Numbered from the stretch's first letter, positions 25,928-36,016 are shown. The stretch: 64,000 nucleotides of DNA from Telmatobacter sp. DSM 110680 (GCF_039994875.1 NZ_CP121196.1:1922001-1986000), one strand, 5' to 3'. Notes: generated by a model not told the origin, from the letters alone. Program-made: numbers and translations.

Positions 25928-28900
25928 TTAGAAGTCGAAGTGCAGTGACATCTGGACCTGCCGCGGGCTGCCGATCGTGTGTGTCACGATGCCCAGTCCC
26001 GATGGGAAGCTGTACAGCGAATTACAGGGGCCGGTGCCGCTACAACCGCTGGGAAGCACAGGTTCTCCGGCCGAGGGGAAGGCGTTGTAGAACGCGTTCT
26101 GTGAAACTTCGTTGCCGGGAATGTCAAAACTTGTGGTGTTGGTAAGGTTGTAGACATCGAAGGTGAACTTGAGGCTGTAACGCTCTGTCAGCTTCGTCTC
26201 CTTCACCAGCGAAGCGTCTGCGCGCTTCTGAAATGCCTGGCGGAAGATGTTGCGTTGTCCACTGGTAAATCCTGTTTCATAAGGATCGGAGGTGGGGATT
26301 GCGCCGTTCAGTCCGCCGGCCGGGAGCAAGGGAAGCGTGAAACAGGAGGCCTTCAACGCGGCGCCTGCCTGGCCGAGTACAGGTGTCCATGCACCCGAGT
26401 GACCGCTGAGTGCGGTTTTCGCGGTGCATCCGTTGGCAAGCGGGACGACAGGGTTTGTGATGCCGTCGGCGGTCGAGTAGTAGATGCTGCCGATGGCACC
26501 GGAGAAATCAATGACGCTGTAGGGCTGGCCGCTCTGCAGCACAGTGAGTCCGACCAGCGACCATCCGTCGGCGAGTTTTCCCACGAGTGAGTTCTTCCTG
26601 GCAAACCCGGGAATCTGGTAGATGTAGTTGAAAGTGGTCACGTGCGTGCGGTCGTAATCCGACGAACCGTAACCGCTGCGCAGATTCAGAGGATTGTTGC
26701 CGTTGTAGAAGAGGCCCAGTCCACTTTGCTCATCCAGTGCATGGGACCAGGTGTAGGAGACGCCGACCTGGATGCCGTGGCTCATGCGTTTTTCGATATG
26801 CGCCTGCAGGGCGTTGTAGGCATCGACGCCGGCGGCCACGTATGAAAGAGACTCAGCGGCATAGCCGATATAGGGAACGCGCAGATCGACGTTGCCGCCT
26901 TCGTAGTTAGCCTGGTAGCCACTTCCATCGGGCAGTGTGGCGCCAAGCACATCGTAGCCGTAGCTATAGTTCTGCTGATATGCGCCGCCGCCGAGTGTTG
27001 GAGCCGAAGTTGACGCGATCTTCGGCTGGTTGAAGGGCAAGGGAATGACCTGGTGACGTCCGAGATTGCCTACGTAGCCGAGTTCGATGGCCAGATCGTT
27101 GCGTGGCTGCCACTGGACATCCAGCGTGTAGTTGAACGTGTAGGGCAGCTTGTTGGCGCGGTTGTAGACACCTAGCGAAATGGGTTGACCGTTGTTAATG
27201 ACGCCCGGAGCGCCATCACCGTAGTTTTCAATGCTGTAGGCATTGGGCAGATAGTTGGCAAGGTCCGAGGCCTTCGGATTCGATGGCGCAGGGTGCTGCA
27301 ACGTAGTGCCGTAGGGATTCTCGAGATTGCCTTCTGCGTTAGTGGGGAGTGCCGTTGGCGGACCGTAACCACCGTTACCGCCGCAGGTGGGAATGTAGTA
27401 CGACCCGTAATCGCCGTAGAGCGACTGCGATGAGGACGGGCACGATGAGACATTGACGAAGGGTAATTGCTGGTTAACGCCGAACGGGCCGCCGGTCACA
27501 GTGCCAATTGCATATCCGGGAGAGAGGTAGCTGAATAATTCGCCGCGATCGTAATACATTCCTGCGCCGGCGCGGACTACGAGCTTGCTGTGGAACATCC
27601 CCGGCTGCCACGCGGCGCCGATGCGAGGAGCGATGCCCCACTGGCGGCCGGTGAGGGTTGTGGCGCTTACGCCCTTAGTGCCGTTGGCGTTGTTGCCGGC
27701 GATGATGAGGCCGGTGTTGTCGATGCTGTCGCTGGCGGCGCTGTAGCTGTAGGACGAGGGATCGAAGTTGAAGATGCGGCCGTATTTTTCCGTGAGGCCT
27801 CCGTCCCAGTCATAGCGAACACCCGCGGTTAGGGAAAGAGTCGGAGTGATCTGGAACTTGTCCTGGAGATAGGTTCCGAGCTGGTTTGCGCGGTAGTAGC
27901 GGCTGGCATCGCCCTGCAGAAACGAGGTTACGTAGAAGCCTGTCGCTGAGCTGCCAGGGGTTACGAAGCCTTGTACGAATTGGCTGAAGTCGTCAGTAGC
28001 AATGGTGCCGGTGCCAGTGCGCTTGTCGATGGTGTTGAGCTGCGTGTAGGAGTAGCTCGCGCCGAAGTTGAGCGTGTGCTTGCCCAGCATCCAGATTGCT
28101 GTTCCGGAGGGAGCAAGCCGGTTCTGGAACACGCCGGTATTCGAGGACTGACTTTCGGCGTTTGGTCCGATGTTGAGGTAGACGTTGGTGATGCCGCTGG
28201 GCTGATATTGACCGAGAATGTTGAAGATCGAGATACCAGGAAAATAGTTGGACCCGAACATGTTGATCGACCCGGTGCCAGCCGCGCCGCCGGGTATGGA
28301 ATTGGGACCGAACGCCTGCTCGTTATCGGCCCAGTTCTTTTCCCGGATGAAGCCAATGGTCTCTGTAGTACTTAGGTTCGGCTTGACGAGGTAGCTGTTG
28401 CTGATGGAAAAGACTTGCGCGCCGGAATCGAGATGCTCGGCGAAGCCAGGAACACTCGAATAGGAATACGGCGAAATCGTGGGATCGTGTTGATAGAAGT
28501 ATTTGAGACTGAGCGTATCTTTTTTGGTCGCGTTGTAATCGATGTCGGCTACGGCGAGGTCCGCACCAAAGCGCCCGGTTCCCGGAATAAACGCGTTATC
28601 GAGATGCGTGATGGTGGGAGGAATTCCGCCGAGTGCATCATTGGGGATGAGCCACTTGCCGGGTTCCCCGGGCAGCGCTGGTGAGTTAAACAAGACCAGG
28701 GCATTGTGGTCAATGCTCGAGACTGCGACGTCGGGGTTGCCGATGTTTTCGCCAAAGGAGTTGTTGGTGATGTCGGTCAACGCGCTTGCCGAACGGTCAT
28801 CGGAGAGACCGACTGGAACATCGAGGAAGGAATCGCCAATTTCCTGATCGGACACATGAAGATGCTGGTAAGAGAGGAAGGCGAAGAGCTTGTCCTTGAT

Positions 28901-29923
28901 GATCGGCCCACCGATGCTGCCGCCAAGAATATAGCGGTGCAGTTCCGGAACCTTGTCGTAGGACGGAACGCTGGGATCCTGATTGAAGAAGAAGGGCGCG
29001 GCATTGATCCAGTTTGTGCCGCGGTGTGCGTAAAGTGCGCCGTGATAGTTGTTGGTGCCCGAGGCGGTGCTCAAGTCGATGTGCGCGCCTGAGGTTGAAC
29101 CTTGGGTCGCGTCATACATCGAAGCATTGACGCGGACCTCGGCGATCGTCTCCGGGGCAGGTGTGGGAATGGCGTTTCCGATGGAGAGATAGATGGAGGC
29201 AGCGGAAGGGATTTCGCCGCCGCCGCCGCCGGGGCTGGTCTGCACGCCCGTGCTGTTGATAACGCGCGCGGAGGAGACCTGGCTGGTGCTTTTGCCGTTG
29301 AACAAGTTGCTGGCATCGACGCCGTTCAGCAGAAAGCTGTTCGAAGTGTCTCGCTGGCCATTGGCCCAGATTGGCGCGTTGCCAAGGCCCGAGTTGGCTC
29401 CAGTGCCACCGCCCAGCTCAGCGCTTACGCCGCTCGATTGTGTTGCAAGGCCTGTAAAACTGCCAGTCGCGAGGGGCACGTCTTCGATTTCAGTTTTGTC
29501 GAGGACGTATCCCACAGTGGTGTCAACGGCATTCATCAAAGGCGAAGCTTCCACTTCAACTGTGGTTGTGGTTTGGCCGACCTTGAGAGCCGCGTTCACA
29601 GTTGCGGTTCGATTAGCCTGCACGGTGATGTGCTGCGTCTTCTGCACATCGTATCCATCGGCCTTGTAGGTTAGCGTGTAGATTCCGATGGGCAGATTCA
29701 CCAACGAGTAGGTACCCGAGCCATTGCTCGTGGTGGTGCGGGTCAACGAAGTCGACTCGTCTACCACGGTGATTTGTACGTTGGGAATCACGCCGCCCGA
29801 TGCGTCGGTGACCTCGCCGGTGAGACCGCCGAGCGTCTGCTGAGCTAAAAGTGTGAAGGAGCACAACGCTACGACTGTCGCGAATGCAAACAGCCGGGAG
29901 ATCATCTGAGAACGAATGCGCAT
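25928..29923 (-). CDS. Large TonB-dependent-type outer-membrane receptor with carboxypeptidase-regulatory domain
   Basis: 1331 residues from ATG 29923, preceded by GAGG with 5-nt spacing; upstream in-frame starts lack one. A signal peptide (likely cleavage near TLLAQ) is followed by a carboxypeptidase regulatory-like beta-sandwich (about 32-115: GGLTGEVTDASGGVIPNVQI), a plug-like region (about 130-260: NGQRDTSNSFLLNGVDASNL) and a long beta-barrel ending in QMSLHFDF with the terminal aromatic of outer-membrane proteins. This architecture is strongly expanded in acidobacteria, where members are thought to import polysaccharide fragments or other large substrates. The substrate here is unknown. 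It is transcribed alone. Confidence 0.9.
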   Translation of the reverse strand: MRIRSQMISRLFAFATVVALCSFTLLAQQTLGGLTGEVTDASGGVIPNVQITVVDESTSLTRTTTSNGSGTYSLVNLPIGIYTLTYKADGYDVQKTQHITVQANRTATVNAALKVGQTTTTVEVEASPLMNAVDTTVGYVLDKTEIEDVPLATGSFTGLATQSSGVSAELGGGTGANSGLGNAPIWANGQRDTSNSFLLNGVDASNLFNGKSTSQVSSARVINSTGVQTSPGGGGGEIPSAASIYLSIGNAIPTPAPETIAEVRVNASMYDATQGSTSGAHIDLSTASGTNNYHGALYAHRGTNWINAAPFFFNQDPSVPSYDKVPELHRYILGGSIGGPIIKDKLFAFLSYQHLHVSDQEIGDSFLDVPVGLSDDRSASALTDITNNSFGENIGNPDVAVSSIDHNALVLFNSPALPGEPGKWLIPNDALGGIPPTITHLDNAFIPGTGRFGADLAVADIDYNATKKDTLSLKYFYQHDPTISPYSYSSVPGFAEHLDSGAQVFSISNSYLVKPNLSTTETIGFIREKNWADNEQAFGPNSIPGGAAGTGSINMFGSNYFPGISIFNILGQYQPSGITNVYLNIGPNAESQSSNTGVFQNRLAPSGTAIWMLGKHTLNFGASYSYTQLNTIDKRTGTGTIATDDFSQFVQGFVTPGSSATGFYVTSFLQGDASRYYRANQLGTYLQDKFQITPTLSLTAGVRYDWDGGLTEKYGRIFNFDPSSYSYSAASDSIDNTGLIIAGNNANGTKGVSATTLTGRQWGIAPRIGAAWQPGMFHSKLVVRAGAGMYYDRGELFSYLSPGYAIGTVTGGPFGVNQQLPFVNVSSCPSSSQSLYGDYGSYYIPTCGGNGGYGPPTALPTNAEGNLENPYGTTLQHPAPSNPKASDLANYLPNAYSIENYGDGAPGVINNGQPISLGVYNRANKLPYTFNYTLDVQWQPRNDLAIELGYVGNLGRHQVIPLPFNQPKIASTSAPTLGGGAYQQNYSYGYDVLGATLPDGSGYQANYEGGNVDLRVPYIGYAAESLSYVAAGVDAYNALQAHIEKRMSHGIQVGVSYTWSHALDEQSGLGLFYNGNNPLNLRSGYGSSDYDRTHVTTFNYIYQIPGFARKNSLVGKLADGWSLVGLTVLQSGQPYSVIDFSGAIGSIYYSTADGITNPVVPLANGCTAKTALSGHSGAWTPVLGQAGAALKASCFTLPLLPAGGLNGAIPTSDPYETGFTSGQRNIFRQAFQKRADASLVKETKLTERYSLKFTFDVYNLTNTTSFDIPGNEVSQNAFYNAFPSAGEPVLPSGCSGTGPCNSLYSFPSGLGIVTHTIGSPRQVQMSLHFDF

Positions 29924-30388
29924 GGAATACCTCATTGCTGGCCTTGAAATGAGCTTTCCCGCAGCTGAATTGGAAAAGCGCACAAAGATGAGTTCAGAGT
30001 TGCCAATCGTCGAGAAATTGAAAGTTGATCCCGACGGATACACGTCTGCTGGCTGGTTTTTGCACGGAGTCTGGAATTCTCAGCGTGACCTAAGAATAGC
30101 AATCGTCGCATAAAATTCATCTAAGGATTGCTTGGATTCAGCGACTTGCAAACGATTCGCAGTTCTTCTGAGGCGCTATTTTCGACCGGTTATTCGTCAA
30201 TTACGCCTGGTTTTCCACAATTCGCGAATGGAACTGGCAAAATCAGCCGATGCGCGCTTGGTAGATCAATTTAGCTGGACAGCAGCCAATGAGACGCTAG
30301 CATGGTGCGTGCCGAATTCACCGTCTTTTCCCGTTGCATAACCCAACGCGTGAATCGGCTCACAGCCTTAGCAAGACGAGGTTTACCG
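29924..30388. other. Divergent intergenic region without a supported gene
   Basis: 465 bp between the receptor gene (minus) and the DUF2165 gene (plus). Short frames exist, but none has a ribosome-binding site or protein-like composition. It should carry promoters for both sides; I cannot place them confidently by eye. Confidence 0.5.
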
Positions 30389-30886
30389 ATGATTACGCGC
30401 TCAGCGAAACTGCTGTTGCTAGCGGGAGTCGCGTTGTATTACACGCTGGTGGTGTTTAACAACCTGACGGACTTCAACTCGAATTATGAATTCATTCAGC
30501 ATGTGTTGTCGATGGATTCAACGTCTCCCGGGAATCACGGGATGTGGCGAGCGATGTCGTCACCGGGCATGCATCTGTTGTTCTACTGGCTCATCATCGT
30601 GTGGGAGTTAATAACCGCGATCCTTGCGTGGTGGGGGCTGTGGAACTTGGTACGTGCGTTGCGCCGACCTGCCAATGCGTTCAATGCTGAGAAACGATTG
30701 GCCATCATGGCCTTGACGCTCTCACTGCTGATGTGGCTGGTGGCTTTTATCGATGTAGGCGGCGAGTGGTTTTTGATGTGGCAGTCACACACGTGGAACG
30801 GACAGGAAGAAGCATTTCGCATGTTCGTAATTGTGGGATTCGCGATGCTACTGATTTTGCAGTCCGACGACGATACGCAGGCCTAG
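30389..30886 (+). CDS. DUF2165 family small integral membrane protein
   Basis: 165 residues from ATG 30389, with GAGG at 7-nt spacing; the upstream in-frame start is less supported. Four transmembrane helices (about 5-25, 62-85, 105-130 and 140-158). The DUF2165 pattern is clear: YYTLVVFNNLTDFNSNYEFI, HVLSMDSTSPGN near the first loop, HLLFYWLIIVWE and GGEWFLMWQS with WNGQEEAFRMF. The family has no established function. It is convergent with the frameshifted permease, 5 bp apart. Confidence 0.88.
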   Translation: MITRSAKLLLLAGVALYYTLVVFNNLTDFNSNYEFIQHVLSMDSTSPGNHGMWRAMSSPGMHLLFYWLIIVWELITAILAWWGLWNLVRALRRPANAFNAEKRLAIMALTLSLLMWLVAFIDVGGEWFLMWQSHTWNGQEEAFRMFVIVGFAMLLILQSDDDTQA

Positions 30887-30891
30887 CGCGT

Positions 30892-32287
30892 TCAGACGAC
30901 TGCCGTCCGCTTGCGCTTCAGTGCGTACCAGGCGAGGCCAGTCGCGATGTAGAGCAGGTAGATGTAGGGAAGCCGCGCGTGGGCAATGTCGGCGGTGGAG
31001 CGTAGATCGAAGACGGCGATCAGAATCACTACCAGAACCGCGATGACACTGACTGCTGCGACGAAGTGTGAATGCTGACCGCGTGCACGTCGCGCAAACG
31101 GCAACGCCAGTGCAACGAGCGCATACGCTGTCAGAAAGCCGAAGACCGATAGAGAGCCGAGCAGGTCGTACACGTCGGATCCGCTGACTCCGCGCATCGC
31201 CATTACAGCTGTAGGAAGGAAAACAACGCACGTGGACAACACAATGGCCGCCACAGGTGTGTCGCTCACTTGTTTTTTCGAAGAGGACGGGAAGCAGTCT
31301 TTCTCGCGCCATCCGCATGAGCACGCGTGAGGCCGCGGTTATACAGGCAAGCACGCACGCGACCATGCTGATGAGCGCACCGAAATCGATGCCCGTGCCC
31401 AGCGGCGATACTCCGGCCTTATCGGCAAGAATATGGAGCGGGCTCGTAGTATCGCTCAACTTGCCAGATTCGCCGCGAAACCCCAGCACTTCGGAGTAGG
31501 AGCAGAGCATAAAGAAGATTCCCGCAAGGATGGCGCACTGTATTACGGCTCGAGGAATAGTGCGCAACGGATTGCGCGCTTCGCTGCCTAGTGTGGTGGC
31601 GCTTTCAAAGCCGACGAAACTAAACATGGAGAGTACCAGAGCGGGGCCGAGGCTGGAGAAGGAAACGCCGCGCAGCCTGAATTGGTCCATGTCCAGATGA
31701 AATCCGAAGTGGACCGGCATCACTGTAAGGACAATGCAGATAAGGCTGACGGAACAGATTTCTATCCAGAGCATCAATTCAGCGGAAAGCTTCACATCGC
31801 GATAAGCAACAAATCCCGCCGCAAGGCAGATGACAACAAGCGTGAGAAGAACCGGCGGTGTCCGATGAAGGAATTGCTGCGAAAGTACGTTGGTGTAGTA
31901 CAGCGCTCCGCCCGCGACTGAGGCTGCGGTGGCCAGGTACGCGAGCAGCAGTCCCCACCCTGCCGCGACTCCAAAGATGGTTGGCAGTGTTTCTGCCGTG
32001 TATGTGTAGAGCGAACCGGGAGAAGCAGAGAGACGCGCAAAGCGGCTGACGCAGAAACCGACGATCAAGGTAGCGCCCGTAGCTAGCAGGTAGACGAGCC
32101 AGGTTGCGTTGCCGGCGATGGCGAATACGAGTGGGATAGTAAGCGAAGGAGAGGTGGATGGCGCCATGGCGGAGACGGATTGAGCGAGCGTCTCCAATGG
32201 ACCCAAAACGCCGGCGTGCAGCCCATAATTCTCTTTTGGACTGCCCTCCGAATACACTTTCGCCTCCGCGTTGCTTTGGTTGCCCAC
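30892..32287 (-). pseudogene. APC-superfamily amino-acid/amine permease, frameshifted in an A6 run
   Basis: The first frame, from GTG 32287 (GGAAGG upstream), encodes residues 1 to about 338 of a permease (ETLAQSVSAMAPSTSPSLTI, FVGFESATTLGSEARNP, RVLMRMARERLLPVLFEK) with helices 1-8. It then loses sense. The missing helices 9-12 continue in another minus-strand frame from about 31269 (TPVAAIVLSTCVVFLPTAVM) to 30892. Removing one T from the T6 run at 31273-31278 (A6 in the mRNA sense) joins the halves as LFEKQVSDTP. It is either a broken gene, a sequencing error or a slippage site. The substrate is unknown; it adjoins the purine-catabolism run. Confidence 0.8.
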
Positions 32288-32381
32288 CAGTCCGCCTTCC
32301 GCTTCAGATTTGTCTTGCTAGTTGAGCTAGTCTTGCCTGTGCTTCCGTTGAAGTCAAGCAGAGCGGGGTAGACTGTTGCCG

Positions 32382-32969
32382 ATGTCTGTCGCTGCAATCA
32401 TTGTCGCCGCAGGATCAAGCAGCAGGCTGGGTGAGCCGAAGCAACTGATCCTGATTGACGGCGAACCGCTGCTGCAACGCGCAATCCGATGCGCTACGGA
32501 GGCTGGCGCATCGCCGGTCTTCGTTGTGCTTGGAGCCCATCGCGACCTCATTGAGAATTCGATCGATTTCAACAAAACGAAGATCGTCGTGAACAATGAG
32601 TGGGAAGAGGGACTGTCTAGTTCGATCAGAACCGGCGTAAAAACAGCGCAGGCTGAAGCCCCAACCGCGGAAGGCCTGCTGTTGATGACGTGCGATCAGC
32701 CGCGAGTGACAGCCGAGCATCTGCATCGGTTGATCCTGATGTCGTATGCGCAATCGGCTCCGACGGCGATCGTGTCGACCTATGGTGGAACACGCGGCAT
32801 TCCGGCAATTTTTCCAAGGCAGGCGGTATGCGATCTGATGGGGCTTCACGGAGACAAAGGGGCGCGCGCCTTGCTCGCAAAGCCGCCATGGCCCGTCATT
32901 TCGATCCCGCTTGCGGGTGGCGAGATCGATATCGATAGCCCGGAAGATTTAGAGGACCTGAAGAGTTAG
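32382..32969 (+). CDS. mocA: Molybdenum cofactor cytidylyltransferase-like nucleotidyltransferase
   Basis: 195 residues from ATG 32382; a TTG two codons upstream is possible. The MobA/MocA-type nucleotidyltransferase signature VAAIIVAAGSSSRLGEPKQL is at the N-terminus, followed by VVNNEWEEGLSSSIRTGV, LLLMTCDQPRVT and a late GEIDIDSPEDL. MocA transfers CMP to molybdopterin for xanthine-dehydrogenase-family enzymes. Its location, tail to tail with the uricase end of an operon containing such an enzyme, supports MocA over MobA. The stop codons of the two genes overlap. Confidence 0.88.
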   Translation: MSVAAIIVAAGSSSRLGEPKQLILIDGEPLLQRAIRCATEAGASPVFVVLGAHRDLIENSIDFNKTKIVVNNEWEEGLSSSIRTGVKTAQAEAPTAEGLLLMTCDQPRVTAEHLHRLILMSYAQSAPTAIVSTYGGTRGIPAIFPRQAVCDLMGLHGDKGARALLAKPPWPVISIPLAGGEIDIDSPEDLEDLKS

Positions 32970-33808
32970 CGCTCGATGGTCGCTTCTATGTAGCCGTGCG
33001 GCTCGTCGATAGGGACGAAGATGTGATTGGGATTGTCCTGCCCAAACGGGCTGAGATCAGCAAGCAAATGATGCAGGTTCGGCATGGTGAGGTGAATGCG
33101 CGCAATTTCAGGGGCCGCGGTGAGCGCGGCTTTACCCATATCAAACAATGTGTGTTGGACGCTCATGCTGTGGTGTGCGGCGAATTCCTTTAGCAATGCG
33201 GAGATGATTCTAGCGCGAACTTCAGAAAATTTTGGGGTAGGCGAGACGAAATCCCACTTGATGGTCGCGCGTGTTCCGAAGATGCGATCGATGGCCGGCT
33301 TCAGCGTAGTCAGACGGTCTTTAATGTAGCCGGTGAATGCGGAATTGGTCGTTTTAAGAATAGTTAACCCATCTACACCGGAAGCAACGACCCAACCGCC
33401 CCCACGTTCACGTTCCGCCTGGACGGTCTGCAACTCAGGGCCGGCCAATCTGAATGTTGTCGCTTCAGGGTCGCTGTCTAGTTCAAGCCGCTCCCAACAC
33501 TTTTCGTCGATTTCGATGCAGGCCTTGGAGACCTGCGGATTATTGCTGAGCAGGTAATCCCCGAGTTCCATCGCGAATTCCTCGATGGTGGCTGCGCTTG
33601 AACTGTGAGCGAGGGAGTAGACGGTGTTCTTCATCGTGTCTGTCGGCAGGATTTTACTGTTGTCCGCCGCGGTGAAGCTACTCTCGAAGTCGCCCTGCAA
33701 CAGCACGCGCACAGCCCACTCATTGAACTCGTGGCGCTCAGCGGTTCGCGTGATCCGCGACAGGCGCACCCGCGCTTTGCCATAGCGATTCTCACCCAAT
33801 CTAGCCAT
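32966..33808 (-). CDS. Urate oxidase (cofactor-free uricase)
   Basis: 280 residues, about the length of uricases. The N-terminal ENRYGKARVRLSRITR contains the catalytic Lys region, then SFTAADNSKILPTDTMKNTV carries the Thr of the catalytic pair, and GLTILKTTNSAFTGYIKDR and the late PNLHHLLADLSPFGQ complete the T-fold signatures. It oxidises urate to 5-hydroxyisourate with O2 and produces H2O2. It is the last gene of the minus-strand purine run, 4 bp after the hydroxyisourate hydrolase that consumes its product. Confidence 0.95.
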   Translation of the reverse strand: MARLGENRYGKARVRLSRITRTAERHEFNEWAVRVLLQGDFESSFTAADNSKILPTDTMKNTVYSLAHSSSAATIEEFAMELGDYLLSNNPQVSKACIEIDEKCWERLELDSDPEATTFRLAGPELQTVQAERERGGGWVVASGVDGLTILKTTNSAFTGYIKDRLTTLKPAIDRIFGTRATIKWDFVSPTPKFSEVRARIISALLKEFAAHHSMSVQHTLFDMGKAALTAAPEIARIHLTMPNLHHLLADLSPFGQDNPNHIFVPIDEPHGYIEATIER

Positions 33809-33812
33809 CGGT

Positions 33813-34142
33813 TCAGCTTCCTCGGTACGTTGTGTAACTGTTGTCGCTCAAGAGGAGCGGGAGATGATAGTGCGCGTTACTGTTGCATTGAAAGGTGATC
33901 GCGATTTCAGGATAGATGCTGGTTCGACCGTGCTGTGAGAAATACGCGCCAGTCGCGAAGGTTAGCCGGTACGTTCCAGGTACGGCGTCGAGTGCCAGAT
34001 TTGCGCAGCGTCCGTCACGATCCGTCTCTGCACTGGCGATGGATGCCCAATCTTGATCTTCCTGGCGTTCAAGCTTGACTGCGATGCCGGCTGCGGGCTT
34101 GCCGATGACAGTGTCCAGTACGTGCGTCGTGATCTTGCTCAT
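33813..34142 (-). CDS. 5-hydroxyisourate hydrolase (transthyretin-like)
   Basis: 109 residues from ATG 34142, which overlaps the stop of the preceding decarboxylase gene by 4 bp. Family features: SKITTHVLDTVIGKPAAGIA at the N-terminus with the catalytic His, the NAHYHLPLLLSDNSYTTYRG end with the second His and the C-terminal YRGS characteristic of HIU hydrolases rather than true transthyretins. It opens 5-hydroxyisourate to OHCU. Order uraD-HIUase-uricase matches the reaction sequence in reverse. Confidence 0.95.
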   Translation of the reverse strand: MSKITTHVLDTVIGKPAAGIAVKLERQEDQDWASIASAETDRDGRCANLALDAVPGTYRLTFATGAYFSQHGRTSIYPEIAITFQCNSNAHYHLPLLLSDNSYTTYRGS

Positions 34143-34648
34143 GAAACTAACCACTTTCCCAGCCGAATCTGCGTGATCTGCCGCTGCTGCTCTGCGGCTT
34201 CTTTTAATTCTGCCACGCGATCGTTGGCGAGACGGCGCTTCAGGATGGTGAGCATCTCGTCTGCGGTCTTGCCGGTGGCGCACACAATGTAAATGAAACC
34301 AAAGCGCTGTTCGTATTTTGCATTGCCGTTGGCTAATTCGCGCATGACATCATTTGTGGCGCCGCTGGTTCCGACCTGTTCCTGTAAGGACCACGCAGTC
34401 GACTTCTCTGACAGAGGGGCGACTTTACGATCGCCTATGCGTGGATGGCATGCGAATGCTTCCATCCAATCGGCTTCCTTCATCGCTGCCCAAATCTGAT
34501 CGGCTGCTTCGCTTAGGGCGGCAATGTTCGCAATGGGCCGTAACGCAATCATTTGAGCCGCCCATCGGTGTGCGCCGCAACAGGCAAGCATGGCTTCAGT
34601 CGCGCTGGCCTCATCGGCTTGATTCCATGATTCGAGCACCGCGTTCAT
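34139..34648 (-). CDS. uraD: 2-oxo-4-hydroxy-4-carboxy-5-ureidoimidazoline (OHCU) decarboxylase
   Basis: 169 residues, all-helical family. The catalytic His is in FACHPRIGDRK, followed by STAWSLQEQVGTSGA with the conserved Glu and Gln, NAKYEQRFGFIYIVCATGK and ILKRRLANDR. It produces S-allantoin stereospecifically from OHCU. Both ends overlap neighbours by 4 bp (FAD subunit upstream, HIU hydrolase downstream), consistent with a tightly coupled operon. Confidence 0.95.
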   Translation of the reverse strand: MNAVLESWNQADEASATEAMLACCGAHRWAAQMIALRPIANIAALSEAADQIWAAMKEADWMEAFACHPRIGDRKVAPLSEKSTAWSLQEQVGTSGATNDVMRELANGNAKYEQRFGFIYIVCATGKTADEMLTILKRRLANDRVAELKEAAEQQRQITQIRLGKWLVS

Positions 34649-35523
34649 CTTGCTTCCGGCTCCCGACTCAGACTGTGGAAAAACTCTTCGAGGAGATTTG
34701 CGCCTACGACTTTACGATATTGCGCATTGGAGCGGATATCGTCGATGGGCTGCGATTCGGTGAGCAGGGCGTGGCGAGCTGCTTCGATCATTTCGGGTAT
34801 TGGTGAATTCCCGGCGACCACAGCTTCGGTCAACGTGAGGCGGACAGGGAAAGGCGCGAGGCTTGCAGCGGCTACCCGAATCTCATCGATCATGCCGTCA
34901 TTCATCAGAGCTGTTGCACCCAGCGCGACCTTCGAGATTGCCATCGCCTTGCGCGTGCCCACTTTTCGTAGATATTGCCGATGCTTGTTGAAACGGCGTG
35001 GAAGATGGATGGCATAGAGCAACTCATCGGCGGTCATCGCATTCTGCTTGTAGCCAGTGTGAAACTCAGAGTAGGGCATGCGCCGTTTGCCGCGAACGGA
35101 AATGAACTCAACCTCAGCATCGTAAACAAGCAGCGCAGGGGATGAGTCAGCGGCTGGTGAACCGTTGACGAGATTCCCACCGAGAGTTGCCCGAGTTTGG
35201 TTCGCTATGGAGCCAATCCAGCTTGCGGCCTTGCTGAGCAAGGGAAATTCCGCCGCGATCAAGGCGTTCGAGCGCATGTCGCCGAAGGTTGTGCCCGCAC
35301 CGATTATGAGTGTATTGGGAGTTGTGTCATTGAAGCGAAGCTCCTCGACATTCCAAATGCTCACGAGTTTATTCGCGCTCAGCCTCCCTGCGGCAAACGC
35401 AACCATCAACTCTGTGCCCCCAGCGATGGGCATCCACTGCCCGGGCGCGGAGGCCAGAAGATCGAGTACCGCCGGCAGTGAGCCGGGCGCAACCAATTCG
35501 TGTTCGGCCGCGTTACCGCGCAT
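34645..35523 (-). CDS. xdhB: Xanthine dehydrogenase, FAD-binding subunit
   Basis: 292 residues from ATG 35523, overlapping the end of the [2Fe-2S] gene by 11 bp. FAD-binding features of the CoxM/XdhB family: MPIAGGTELMVAFAAGR, LIIGAGTTFGDMRS, SIANQTRATLGGNLVNGSPA and a C-terminal CO_deh_flav_C domain (RKVGTRKAMAISKVALGA). It carries electrons from the Fe-S subunit to NAD or another acceptor. Confidence 0.93.
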   Translation of the reverse strand: MRGNAAEHELVAPGSLPAVLDLLASAPGQWMPIAGGTELMVAFAAGRLSANKLVSIWNVEELRFNDTTPNTLIIGAGTTFGDMRSNALIAAEFPLLSKAASWIGSIANQTRATLGGNLVNGSPAADSSPALLVYDAEVEFISVRGKRRMPYSEFHTGYKQNAMTADELLYAIHLPRRFNKHRQYLRKVGTRKAMAISKVALGATALMNDGMIDEIRVAAASLAPFPVRLTLTEAVVAGNSPIPEMIEAARHALLTESQPIDDIRSNAQYRKVVGANLLEEFFHSLSREPEAR

Positions 35524-36016
35524 GAGTCTCCTGCGGATTGGCACTCCCGGCATCGGCTGCTGAAACGACGGACTCGAAGATGCGAATAAATCCGGTGCAG
35601 CGGCAAAGATTACCGGCGAGCCCTTCGCGAATTTCGGCCATCGATGGCTGGGGATTGTGCGCGAGCAGATGCTTGGCCGCCATTAGCATGCCCGGCGTGC
35701 AGATACCACATTGCGCACCGCCAAATTGTAAAAATGCCTGCTGCAAAGGATGGAGAACCCCTTCGTGTGCTAGCCCTTCCACGGTTTCAATGGTTGCGGC
35801 TTCAGCCTGCATAACCGGGACGAGGCAGCTGTTGACCAGTTCACCATTCATGCGCACCGAGCAGGAGCCGCACTCGCCCTCGCCGCATCCCTCCTTGGTT
35901 CCGGTGAGTTGCAGATCCTCGCGCAGTACGTCAAGCAGGCGCTTCATCGGAGGAACGCAGACAGTTTTGTCTTCACCGTTCACCTCGAATTGAATTGTGG
36001 CGGAGGGCACGGTCAT
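35513..36016 (-). CDS. xdhC: Xanthine dehydrogenase, [2Fe-2S] subunit
   Basis: 167 residues. Two [2Fe-2S] clusters: the plant-ferredoxin type with GCGEGECGSCSVRMNG and C at NSCLVPV, and the second in an all-alpha domain with GGAQCGICTPGMLMAA and GNLCRCTGF. This is the standard small subunit of trimeric molybdenum hydroxylases. Its ATG overlaps the stop of the large-subunit gene by 4 bp. Confidence 0.95.
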   Translation of the reverse strand: MTVPSATIQFEVNGEDKTVCVPPMKRLLDVLREDLQLTGTKEGCGEGECGSCSVRMNGELVNSCLVPVMQAEAATIETVEGLAHEGVLHPLQQAFLQFGGAQCGICTPGMLMAAKHLLAHNPQPSMAEIREGLAGNLCRCTGFIRIFESVVSAADAGSANPQETHAR

